This document shows positions 1 to 6,404 of a DNA stretch of 64,000 nucleotides, in pieces. Every line of letters starts with the position of its first letter. Position 1 is the stretch's first letter. The DNA comes from Planctomycetota bacterium (GTDB lineage: Bacteria > Planctomycetota > UBA1135 > GCA-002686595), in the NCBI GenBank assembly GCA_009691855.1, contig SIAI01000003.1, forward strand, positions 62,001-126,000. The letters are read 5' to 3'. The notes below the pieces were generated by a model. It had not been told where the DNA came from. It did not search any database and saw only the letters and a list, made by a program, of their open reading frames with translations. Position numbers and translations under genes: made by a program.

Positions 1-238
1 CGGCGGGGGACTCGAGCGGCACGCTCTCGAGCAGCGCCAGTGCCTTGGGCAGGTCGGCCGCCTTCAGGCGCTTCTTGCGCACGGCCGTGAGCAGTCCGTT
101 GGCGACCTCAGCCGGCCAGATCGCCGGCACGCGCCCGCCCTCGGCGCACACCTGGGCCAGGACCGAGGCGCCGTAGTCGCTGCGCTCGAGCTCGAGCACC
201 CAGTCGAGCGCTACCGAGGCATCGACGACGACGCTCAT
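1..238 (-). CDS. vapC: PIN-domain toxin, VapC family (partial, runs off the window)
   Basis: Only the first 79 codons are in the window. The protein begins MSVVVDASVALDWVLELE, which is the start of a PIN-domain ribonuclease: an early acidic residue (D6) after a hydrophobic strand, followed by a conserved acidic position near residue 43 in the segment PAEVANGLL. VapC toxins cleave RNA, often tRNA or rRNA. The ATG overlaps the stop codon of the upstream antitoxin gene in an ATGA arrangement, the usual coupling of a toxin-antitoxin pair. The C-terminal acidic residues of the active site lie outside the window, so activity cannot be judged. Confidence 0.8.
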   Translation of the reverse strand, partial: MSVVVDASVALDWVLELERSDYGASVLAQVCAEGGRVPAIWPAEVANGLLTAVRKKRLKAADLPKALALLESVPLESPA

Positions 239-510
239 CGCTTGCGCCCCTCGTCGATCAACTCGCGCGCGCCGATTCCGTCCATGGGGTGAGCGGCGCG
301 GAACTTCCGGAAGGCGTCGAGCAGCGCGCCCGAGTCTTCGTGAGCGCGCCGGACGGGCACGAGGCGCGCGATGGCGACGCCGCGGCGTGTGATCAGGAAG
401 CTCTGGCCGTGATCCTCGACCTCGCTCAAGAGCTCGCCGAAGCGTGTCTTGGCCTCGAAGGCTCCGATCTCCTTGCCTCGGGCGTCGTCGTTCTGGGGTC
501 TGGGTTTCAT
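235..510 (-). CDS. Phd/YefM-like antitoxin of the VapC toxin
   Basis: A 91-residue protein with the core GAFEAKTRFGELLSEVE followed by ITRRGVAIARLVPV, the typical N-terminal DNA-binding fold of Phd/YefM-type antitoxins. The C-terminal 35 residues (ALLDAFRKFRAAHPMDGIGA) would neutralise the PIN toxin encoded immediately downstream. The ATG at 508-510 was chosen because it gives the normal family length; the open frame continues upstream without antitoxin-like sequence. An inverted repeat 25-44 bases upstream of the start is a plausible autoregulatory operator. The pair probably forms a bicistronic, self-repressed module. Confidence 0.8.
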   Translation of the reverse strand: MKPRPQNDDARGKEIGAFEAKTRFGELLSEVEDHGQSFLITRRGVAIARLVPVRRAHEDSGALLDAFRKFRAAHPMDGIGARELIDEGRKR

Positions 511-534
511 GGTCGGCCTGCCTGGGTCTGAATC

Positions 535-554
535 GACTGGTCTATCAACCAGTC
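535..554. promoter_or_regulatory. Candidate operator/promoter of the toxin-antitoxin pair
   Basis: Perfect 7-base inverted repeat GACTGGT / ACCAGTC with a 6-base loop (arms 535-541 and 548-554), just upstream of the antitoxin start. Read on the minus strand it contains TTGATA, which could serve as a -35 element. Antitoxins of this type usually bind such palindromes. This is inferred from position and symmetry only. Confidence 0.4.
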
Positions 555-854
555 TGAAGCCGGACGGGCGGCCGTGCAAGGCCTTTTTCGGGTTGGAGTG
601 GGCACGCGGCGGTTCGGGACTCGGGGCGGAAGGAGGGTGGGTTGAAGTCTGGCGGTCCATGGGGTTCTCCAGGGCCTGGACCGTCGAGGGGCACGCGGGT
701 GTCGCGCGAAGTCCGCGAATCTCGGGCGCGGCGTGCTTCGCCGCGACGGCGCGAGCGCGATTGGGCTCGCGGAGAAGTTCTCCACAAGGGCGGCCAAGCG
801 TCCTGCAACTGCACGCCTTCGGCGGATGCTCTTCCGTTCGCAGCGACGAGCGGG
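555..854. other. Intergenic region between the divergent toxin-antitoxin and BMC operons
   Basis: The full gap between the antitoxin start and the BMC operon start is about 417 bases. Apart from the palindrome at 535-554 and the promoter-like sequence at 855-889 I see no gene here: the overlapping open frames have no recognisable domain and look like GC-driven shadow frames. It must carry the promoters of two divergent operons. Confidence 0.5.
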
Positions 855-889
855 TTGGAGTCTCGTCCGCCGCCGCTACACTGCGCGCC
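855..889 (+). promoter_or_regulatory. Candidate promoter of the BMC operon
   Basis: TTGGAG at 855-860 and TACACT at 877-882 with a 16-base spacer resemble a housekeeping -35/-10 pair, 45 bases upstream of the GTG of the first shell gene. The -10 lies within a 14-base string CTACACTGCGCGCC (876-889) that recurs exactly at 46113-46126, at nearly the same distance upstream of the S46 peptidase gene. Confidence 0.45.
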
Positions 890-927
890 TTCGCACCCCC
901 CCTGACGACCCTGCCGGAGGAACATCG

Positions 928-1230
<303 letters not shown>

Positions 1231-1243
1231 CCGCTGACGTCTC

Positions 1244-3109
1244 GTGGCCGAAGTCGATCCGGACCTGCGCGCGTTGCAGGACGTGCGCGATTGCGTCGAG
1301 CGCGCCAGCCGTGCCCAGGCGCAGTTCGCGCACGCCTCCGCGGCCGAGGTGGACAAGGTCTGCGCGGCCATGGCCAAGGCCGGCGCGGCGAACGCCTACG
1401 CGCTGGCCAAGCTCGCGGTCGAGGAGACCGGCATCGGCCGCGTGCACTACAAGATCCTCAAGAACCTGCTGGGTTCGGAGGGCGCCTGGGCCTCGATCCA
1501 GCACGAGAAGACGGTCGGGATCGTGGCGCGCGACGAGCAGCGCGGCGTGGTCGAGATCGCCACGCCCGTCGGCGTCATCGCCGGCATCGTGCCGACCACC
1601 AACCCGACCTCGACCGCGCTCTTCAAGGCGCTGATCGCGGTCAAGGGCCGCAACGCGATCGTCATCAGCCCGCACCCGCGCGCGCGCCGCTGCATCGGCG
1701 AGTCGGCCGAGGTCCTGCGGCGCGCGATCGAACGTGCGGGCGGGCCGCCCGACCTGGTGCAGTCGCTCGCCAACCCGACGATCGAGTCGACCGGCGCGCT
1801 GATGAGGCACGCCAAGATCTCGATGATCCTCGCCACGGGCGGCTCGGGCCTGGTCAACGCGGCCTACAGCTCGGGCAAGCCGGCCTACGGCGTCGGGCCG
1901 GGCAACGTGCCGTGCTACGTGGATCGCTCGGCCGACCTCGAGCAGGCGGCGCGCTGGATCGTCGAGAGCCAGAGCTTCGACAACGGGACGCTGTGCTGCT
2001 CGGAGCAGGCGCTCGTGCTCGACCAGCCGATCGCGGGCGCGCTGCTGAAGGCCATGCAGAAGCGCGGCGCACACCTGTGCAACGACGAGGAGACGGCCCA
2101 GCTCGCCAAGCTGTGCAACGTGCGCGGGCACATGAACCCCGACGTAGTAGGGCTCGACCCCGCCAAGATCGCGCGCCTGGCCGGCTTCGCCGTGCCCGAG
2201 GAGACGAGCGTCTTGCTCGCGCGCCAGAAGGGCGTGGGCAAGGAGCACCCGCTCTCGATCGAGATCCTGTGCCCGCTGCTCTCGGTGCACGAGGTGAACG
2301 GCTGGGAGGAGGGCTGCGCGGTCTCGCTGGCGATGCTCGAGTTCGGCGGCCTGGGCCACACCATCGGCCTGTGGGCGCGCGACACGAGCGTGATCGAGGC
2401 CTGGCTGCTGGAGAAGCCGGCCAACCGCATCGTGGTCAACGGGCCGACCTCGCAGGGCGCGGTCGGCTACAGCACGAACCTGGCCGTCTCCATGAGCCTC
2501 GGCTGCGGGCCCCAGGCCGGCAACATCACCTCGGACAACATCACCGCGCGCCACATGGTGAACATCAAGCGCGCGGCCTTCCCGCGGCGCGACTGGGAGA
2601 CGATCTGGGCCCGGGACCACGCGCGCGCGGCGCAGCTCGGCGGCGACAAGGCTCCGCGCGGCTCGGGTTTGCCTGGCGATCCGGCGCTGCGCGCGAGCGC
2701 GGCGGGGGCGCCGAGCTCGGCGTTCCCCGGCGGCGCGAGCTCCGAGCCGAAGAGCAACTGGAGCGGCAATCCGCCGCTGCTGGCGCGCGCGGAAACGAGC
2801 GCGCGTCCGCCGGCTCCGCGCCCCGCCCCGCGCTTCACCGAGACGAGCGCGTCGCCGCTCGCACTTGCGCCGCGCCCGAGTCCGCAACTCGCGAGTGCCG
2901 CGCCGTCGCGCGCGCCGGGCAGCGCGCCTCCGACTCAGAAGTCCTCGCTCGCGGCCGAGCCGCGAGCTGCGGGCGGGGCCTACGTGGGCTCCGCGCTGAC
3001 CACCCACGAGATCCAGGGCATCCTCGCCCACGCGGGCAGCGGTTGTCCGCTCGGCCCTTGCCTCGGCTGTCGCCACAATGACGTGCAAACCGGGTCCTGC
3101 ACGGCGTGA
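1244..3109 (+). CDS. CoA-acylating aldehyde dehydrogenase of the microcompartment, with long C-terminal tail
   Basis: Residues 1-470 form an aldehyde dehydrogenase of the EutE/PduP/AdhE-N type, which oxidises an aldehyde to its acyl-CoA with NAD+. Visible motifs are the cofactor segment GIVPTTNPTS (about 114-123), ILATGGSGLVNAAY, and the catalytic cysteine in DNGTLCCSEQ (C251 by alignment with the AdhE motif). Residues about 475-578 are a low-complexity Ala/Pro/Ser/Arg linker. The last about 43 residues start with a short amphipathic stretch (LTTHEIQGILAHAG) and end in four cysteines spaced C-x4-C-x2-C-x9-C. The tail resembles a flexible encapsulation peptide that targets cargo to the shell; the cysteines are unusual. 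The GTG start lies 13 bases after the first shell gene. This is the only recognisable core metabolosome enzyme in the operon. Confidence 0.92.
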   Translation: MAEVDPDLRALQDVRDCVERASRAQAQFAHASAAEVDKVCAAMAKAGAANAYALAKLAVEETGIGRVHYKILKNLLGSEGAWASIQHEKTVGIVARDEQRGVVEIATPVGVIAGIVPTTNPTSTALFKALIAVKGRNAIVISPHPRARRCIGESAEVLRRAIERAGGPPDLVQSLANPTIESTGALMRHAKISMILATGGSGLVNAAYSSGKPAYGVGPGNVPCYVDRSADLEQAARWIVESQSFDNGTLCCSEQALVLDQPIAGALLKAMQKRGAHLCNDEETAQLAKLCNVRGHMNPDVVGLDPAKIARLAGFAVPEETSVLLARQKGVGKEHPLSIEILCPLLSVHEVNGWEEGCAVSLAMLEFGGLGHTIGLWARDTSVIEAWLLEKPANRIVVNGPTSQGAVGYSTNLAVSMSLGCGPQAGNITSDNITARHMVNIKRAAFPRRDWETIWARDHARAAQLGGDKAPRGSGLPGDPALRASAAGAPSSAFPGGASSEPKSNWSGNPPLLARAETSARPPAPRPAPRFTETSASPLALAPRPSPQLASAAPSRAPGSAPPTQKSSLAAEPRAAGGAYVGSALTTHEIQGILAHAGSGCPLGPCLGCRHNDVQTGSCTA

Positions 3110-3138
3110 ATCCTCCCTGACCCGCTCAGAGATCCAAG

Positions 3139-3444
3139 ATGGCTGAACTCGACGAGAGTCTGATCGCGCTCGGCATGATCGAGACCAAGGGCATCGTGGG
3201 CGCCATCGAGGCCGCCGACGCGATGTGCAAGGCCGCCAAGGTCACCCTGCTCGGCAAGGAGAAGTCCGGCGGCGCGCTGATCACCGTGCTGGTGCGCGGC
3301 GAGGTCGGCGCGGTCAAGGCCGCGACCGAGGCCGGCGCCGCGGCGGCGAAGCGCGTGGGCGAGCTGATCGCCGTGCACGTGATCCCGCGCCCGGCCGTGG
3401 ACCTCGACCTCTTCCTGCCGCCGCTCCCCAAGGACGAGCTCTAG
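3139..3444 (+). CDS. BMC shell hexamer protein BMC-H (second copy)
   Basis: A 101-residue single BMC domain, clearly paralogous to the hexamer gene at 928: [21 protein letters not shown], the edge lysine in [30 protein letters not shown], and VHVIPRPAV. The tail ([13 protein letters not shown]) is acidic and hydrophobic, unlike the basic tail of the first copy. The ATG start is 29 bases after the dehydrogenase stop. It is expected to form hexamers in the shell facets, possibly mixed with the first BMC-H. The hydrophobic C-terminus could face the lumen or bind cargo; that is inference. Confidence 0.95.
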   Translation: MAELDESLIALGMIETKGIVGAIEAADAMCKAAKVTLLGKEKSGGALITVLVRGEVGAVKAATEAGAAAAKRVGELIAVHVIPRPAVDLDLFLPPLPKDEL

Positions 3445-3447
3445 CAG

Positions 3448-4086
3448 GTGCCGCCCGCCATCGAGCTGCGCGGCGCGCTCGTCATCGACGAGATGCAGCC
3501 GCAGTTCGCCGCCGTGATCGCGGCCAACGGCGACGGCTTCTTCCCGGTCAGCGGGGAGAGCGCGTTCTGGCTCGAGGTGCGCCCGGGGATCGTGGTCAAC
3601 CGTCTGCTCGACGTGGCCCTCAAGGGCTGCGACGTGAAGCCCGGCGCGCTGATCACCGAGCGCAGCTACGGCACGCTCGAGGTGCACGGGCCCGATCAGG
3701 GGCAGGTGCGCGAGGCCGGGCGGCGCATCCTGGCCGCGGCCGGCGTGCGCGCCGAGGACGGGCTCAAACCCAACGTCATGAACGACGAGATCATCCGCGC
3801 CATCGACGACCACCAGGCGATGATGATCAACAAGAGTCGCGCGGGCATGCTCGTGCTCGGGCGCGATACCTTGTACACGCTCGAGGTCAACCCGGCGATC
3901 TGGGTGCTGCTCGCCGCCAACGAGGCCGAGAAGGCTTCGCCCATCCGCCTCGTGGGCCTCGGCAACAACGGCGCCGTCGGGCGCCTGCGCCTGGCGGGTA
4001 GCGACGCCGCGATCGAGGCCGCGGTCGAGGCCGTGCAGCGCGCGCTGGCCGGCATCCCGGGGCGCGACAACCAAGGGATCGACTGA
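3448..4086 (+). CDS. BMC shell trimer, double-stacking CsoS1D/CcmP type (BMC-TD)
   Basis: A 212-residue protein of two BMC-like halves. The first contains MQPQFAA, then GDGFFPVSGESAFWLEVRPG, NRLLDVALKGCDVKPG and YGTLEVHG; the second contains DHQAMMINKSRAGMLVLG and LAANEAEKASPIRLVGL. This pattern matches my memory of CsoS1D and CcmP, permuted tandem-BMC proteins that form trimers, stack face to face and have gated pores large enough for bulky metabolites or cofactors. GTG start three bases after the preceding stop; its own stop overlaps the next ATG (TGATG). I first considered a PduL-type phosphotransacylase and rejected it, because the histidine-rich zinc motifs of PduL are absent. The gated pore could pass CoA-sized molecules. 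Confidence 0.85.
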   Translation: MPPAIELRGALVIDEMQPQFAAVIAANGDGFFPVSGESAFWLEVRPGIVVNRLLDVALKGCDVKPGALITERSYGTLEVHGPDQGQVREAGRRILAAAGVRAEDGLKPNVMNDEIIRAIDDHQAMMINKSRAGMLVLGRDTLYTLEVNPAIWVLLAANEAEKASPIRLVGLGNNGAVGRLRLAGSDAAIEAAVEAVQRALAGIPGRDNQGID

Positions 4087-4496
4087 TGTTCCTGGGCAAG
4101 GTGATCGGCGAGGTGTGGGCCACCCGCAAGACGAAGGACCTCGACGGCAAGCGCCTGCTCGTGATCGAGCCGGTGGACGACGAGCGCGCTCCCGCGCAGG
4201 GCTACGTCAAGCCCGTGATCGCCGCCGATCCGCTCGGCGCCGACCTCGACGAGTACGTCGTGGTCGCCTTCGGCAAGGCCGCGCGCGTGGCCTGCGGCGG
4301 CGACGGCGACTTCGCCTTCGAGGCCGCGGTGGTCGGCATCGTGGATCAGGGCGAGGTCAAGGACCGCAGCTGGTTCGACAACTACAAGCGCGAGGCTCCT
4401 GGGACCGCCAGGCTCCAGCCTGGCTCTGCTTCTTCTTTCTCTGGCTCGAAGAGCGGAGCCGGGCTGGAGCCCGGCGCTCCCAGGGAGAGACGCTGA
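4086..4496 (+). CDS. BMC shell vertex pentamer BMC-P (EutN/CcmL family), extended C-terminus
   Basis: Residues 1-100 are a typical EutN/CcmL domain: FLGKVIGEVWATRKTKDLDGKRLLVIEP, ADPLGADLDEYVVVAFGKAAR, AAVVGIVDQGEV. Pentamers of this family close the twelve vertices of the shell. The family is usually 85-100 residues; this protein has 136. The extra about 35 residues (APGTARLQPGSASSF and beyond) are encoded by a dispersed-type inverted repeat at 4396-4487 that is read through in frame. Start and stop both overlap their neighbours by one base (TGATG), indicating tight translational coupling. The added tail is probably disordered. Confidence 0.9.
   Translation: MFLGKVIGEVWATRKTKDLDGKRLLVIEPVDDERAPAQGYVKPVIAADPLGADLDEYVVVAFGKAARVACGGDGDFAFEAAVVGIVDQGEVKDRSWFDNYKREAPGTARLQPGSASSFSGSKSGAGLEPGAPRERR
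4396..4487. repeat. Inverted-repeat element fused into the pentamer coding sequence
   Basis: Two arms of about 31 bases (4396-4426 and 4456-4487) are imperfect inverted copies sharing a core like GGCTCCAGCC, around a TTCTTCTTTCTCTGG centre. The whole element is in frame and supplies the C-terminal extension of the pentamer protein, ending just before the overlapping start of the next gene. It looks like a small dispersed palindromic element rather than normal coding sequence. Confidence 0.65.
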
Positions 4497-4822
4497 TGTA
4501 CCTCGCCACCGTCGTCGGCCAGGTGTGGGCCACGCGCAAGGAGGCCACGCTCTCGGGGCTACGCCTGCTCGTCGTGCAGCCCTACCTGCGCGGCAACCAG
4601 CAGACCGCCGAGACGATGGTCGCGGTGGACTCGATCGGCGCCGACGTGGGCGAGCGCGTGCTGGTGGTGATGGGCCGCGCCGCGCGCCACGCCATCGGCA
4701 AGGGCCACGACATCGGCTTCCAGTGCGCCATCGTGGGCGTGATCGACGCGGCCGAGCTCAGCGGCGGCGAGCGCGTGGGCCAGACCGCCGAGAGCGACCG
4801 CATACCGGAGAGATCCTCATGA
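4496..4822 (+). CDS. BMC shell vertex pentamer BMC-P (second EutN/CcmL copy)
   Basis: A 108-residue EutN/CcmL domain: YLATVVGQVWATRKEATLSGLRLLVVQP, then VAVDSIGADVGERVLVVMGRAARHA and CAIVGVIDAAEL. It is paralogous to the pentamer just upstream but lacks the repeat-derived tail; the last about 17 residues (RVGQTAESDRIPERSS) are polar. Its ATG overlaps the stop of the preceding gene, and its stop overlaps the next ATG in an ATGA junction. Two different pentamers in one operon are common in BMC loci and may tune vertex capping. Confidence 0.93.
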   Translation: MYLATVVGQVWATRKEATLSGLRLLVVQPYLRGNQQTAETMVAVDSIGADVGERVLVVMGRAARHAIGKGHDIGFQCAIVGVIDAAELSGGERVGQTAESDRIPERSS

Positions 4823-5415
4823 ACCGCAACGACTTCAATCCCGAGCTGCGCGAGGACGCCGCCGTCGGCCCGTGCATCGGCCTGCTCGAGCTCTCGTCCA
4901 TCGCGCGCGGCGTGGAGGCCGCCGACGCCGTGCTGTGGCAGGCGAGCGTGGAGCTGCTCTTCGCCTCGCCCGTGCAGCCCGGCAAATACGTGATGCTCTT
5001 CACCGGCTCGGTGCAGGACGTGTCGAGCGCGCTGCGCCGCGGGGCCGAGATCGCCGGGCCCGACCTGGTGGACGAGCTCCTGATCCAGCAGGTCCACGAG
5101 CAGGTCGAGCAGGCCCTGCGCCGCCGCGGCGGTCATCTCGACGGCCACCTCGACGCTATCGGTGTGGTCGAGACCACGACGGTCGCCTCCGCGATCCTCG
5201 CCGCCGACCAGGCGCTCAAGACGGCCACCGTCGATCTCTTCGATCTGCGCATCGCCAACGGCCTCGACGGGAAGTCCTTCCTCTCCGTGATCGGCCCCGT
5301 CAGCGACGTGCGCTCGGCCGTCACCGCCGCGGCGAAGAGCGCCGAGTCGAAGGGCAAGCTGCTGCGCTCGGTCGTGATCCCGCGCCCGCATCCCGAGCTG
5401 TCGCTGCACCTGTAG
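4819..5415 (+). CDS. BMC shell trimer with two tandem BMC domains (BMC-T)
   Basis: A 198-residue protein with two consecutive BMC domains. The first (about 18-100) reads CIGLLELSSIARGVEAADAVLWQASVELLFA with GKYVMLFTGSVQDVSSALRRG; the second (about 112-190) reads IGVVETTTVASAILAADQALKTATVDLFDL with SFLSVIGPVSDVRSAVTAA and VIPRPHPEL. Such fused domains form pseudohexameric trimers in the shell facets. A cysteine sits at the start of the first domain (GPCIG); some BMC-T proteins such as PduT bind an iron-sulfur cluster at the pore, but I cannot place this residue at the pore. ATGA overlap with the preceding gene. It is a different type from the CsoS1D-like trimer in the same operon. Confidence 0.92.
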   Translation: MNRNDFNPELREDAAVGPCIGLLELSSIARGVEAADAVLWQASVELLFASPVQPGKYVMLFTGSVQDVSSALRRGAEIAGPDLVDELLIQQVHEQVEQALRRRGGHLDGHLDAIGVVETTTVASAILAADQALKTATVDLFDLRIANGLDGKSFLSVIGPVSDVRSAVTAAAKSAESKGKLLRSVVIPRPHPELSLHL

Positions 5416-5420
5416 CGTTC

Positions 5421-5723
5421 GTGGCCAAGCGTCTCTACACCGAAGCCAACGTGCGCGAGCTCCCCGCGGGCTCGGAGCTCGTGCTCGGCAAGGAGGCCAT
5501 CGCCACGCCGGCCGCGCTCGAGCTCGCCTTCACGCGCGGCATCCGCGTGAAGTACGGCGACGGCACGAGCACGCCGGCAGCCGCGGCCGCCGCACCGGCG
5601 GATGCCGGGCTGAAGAAGCTCCTGGGCGAGGACGGCGAGTACGTGGTGACGGTCAAGAACGGTCGCGCGCGCGTGTTCAAGCTCGCCGCGGGCGGCCCGC
5701 TGTTCGTCGGAGAAGGGAGCTAG
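5421..5723 (+). CDS. Small BMC-operon protein with an EutT/EutQ-N-like segment
   Basis: A 100-residue protein of unknown function. Residues 1-46 (KRLYTEANVRELPAGSELV, then ATPAALELAFTRGIRVKYGD) follow the pattern [YF]-[IL]-T-E-x-x-[VL]-R, a strand, T-P-x-A-x-x-x-A-x-x-x-G-[IV], which resembles the N-terminal segment of the BMC-associated EutT and EutQ proteins. The same segment opens the next gene's product. An alanine-rich linker leads to a short C-terminal part (EDGEYVVTVKNGRARVFKL) that I do not recognise. GTG start five bases after the trimer gene; the next ATG follows two bases after the stop. The position suggests a cargo-docking or assembly role, which is inference. Confidence 0.75.
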   Translation: MAKRLYTEANVRELPAGSELVLGKEAIATPAALELAFTRGIRVKYGDGTSTPAAAAAAPADAGLKKLLGEDGEYVVTVKNGRARVFKLAAGGPLFVGEGS

Positions 5724-5725
5724 GC

Positions 5726-6232
5726 ATGGCGCGTCGATTCCTGACGGCCGAGGACGTGCGTCGCGCGAACGCGGCCGAGATCGTGGTCGAGGAGGGCACG
5801 GTGGTGACGCCGCAGGCGCTCGAGGCCGCCGAGCAGGCCGGCGTCGCGATCCGCTCGGGCGCCGGCGCGTGGAAGGAGCCCGCGCCCGACCGCGGCCCCG
5901 ACGCGCAGACGACCCGCCAGCGCTTGCCGCACCTGCCCGAGCCCCACGACAACCCCACTCTCGAATCGGCGGCGGTCGTCACCGCGGTGGGCAAGAACCG
6001 CCCCGGCGTCCTCGCCGCGATCACGGCCAAGATCGCCGAGCAGAAGGGCAACGTGAACGACGTCTCGCAGAAGGTCGTCGAGGGCTACTTCCACATGATC
6101 CTGACGGTCGAGCTCGAGCCCGGGGCGAGCTTCGACGCCTTCAAGACCGCGCTCGAGTGCATGTCGAGCCCCGCGGACTTCGCCGTGCGCGTCATGAACG
6201 AGCGCATCTTCCGCTTCATGCACCGCGTATGA
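5726..6232 (+). CDS. EutT/EutQ-N-like segment fused to an ACT domain (UPF0237-like)
   Basis: A 168-residue protein. Residues 1-46 ([19 protein letters not shown], then [16 protein letters not shown]) repeat the segment seen at the start of the preceding protein. Residues about 76-168 are an ACT domain: [57 protein letters not shown]. Its closest pattern is the free-standing UPF0237 ACT protein, which in many bacteria is encoded directly before a UPF0210 protein, as here. ACT domains usually sense small molecules such as amino acids. UPF0237 proteins are normally about 90 residues, so the N-terminal extension is an addition that ties this regulator to the microcompartment. Two bases separate it from the gene upstream; a 172-base gap containing an inverted-repeat element separates it from the gene downstream. 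Confidence 0.85.
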   Translation: MARRFLTAEDVRRANAAEIVVEEGTVVTPQALEAAEQAGVAIRSGAGAWKEPAPDRGPDAQTTRQRLPHLPEPHDNPTLESAAVVTAVGKNRPGVLAAITAKIAEQKGNVNDVSQKVVEGYFHMILTVELEPGASFDAFKTALECMSSPADFAVRVMNERIFRFMHRV

Positions 6233-6240
6233 AGAGGGGA

Positions 6241-6403
6241 ATTCACCGCGGAGGCGCGGAGGGCGCGGAGATTCGCGGAGGAGGAGGACCCATGGGCCTC
6301 CGGCGCTTCGAGTTCCGGGGACCCGAAGTCCCGGAGGACCTTTCCGCCCTGTCTGCTCTCTTCTCCGCGAGCCTCCGCGCCCTCCGCGTCTCCGCGGTGA
6401 ACT
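6241..6403. repeat. Palindromic MITE-like element between the ACT and UPF0210 genes
   Basis: Terminal arms of about 42 bases, 6241-6282 (starting ATTCACCGCGGAGGCGCGGA) and 6362-6403, are near-perfect inverted copies. They flank an 80-base centre that contains a shorter inverted repeat around CGGGGACCCGAAGTCCCGG. The pattern is a small non-autonomous dispersed element. It interrupts an operon whose other junctions are 0-29 bases, and its right end (GGTGA) lies four bases before the ATG of the next gene, so it may supply that gene's ribosome-binding site. Confidence 0.75.
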
Positions 6404-6404
6404 C

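Noticed and set aside
3448-4086. Possible PduL-type phosphotransacylase in the BMC operon
   Set aside because: The sequence lacks PduL histidine motifs and instead matches the two-half pattern of CsoS1D/CcmP double-stacking trimers (MQPQ, FFPVSGESAFWLEV, LAANEAEKA).
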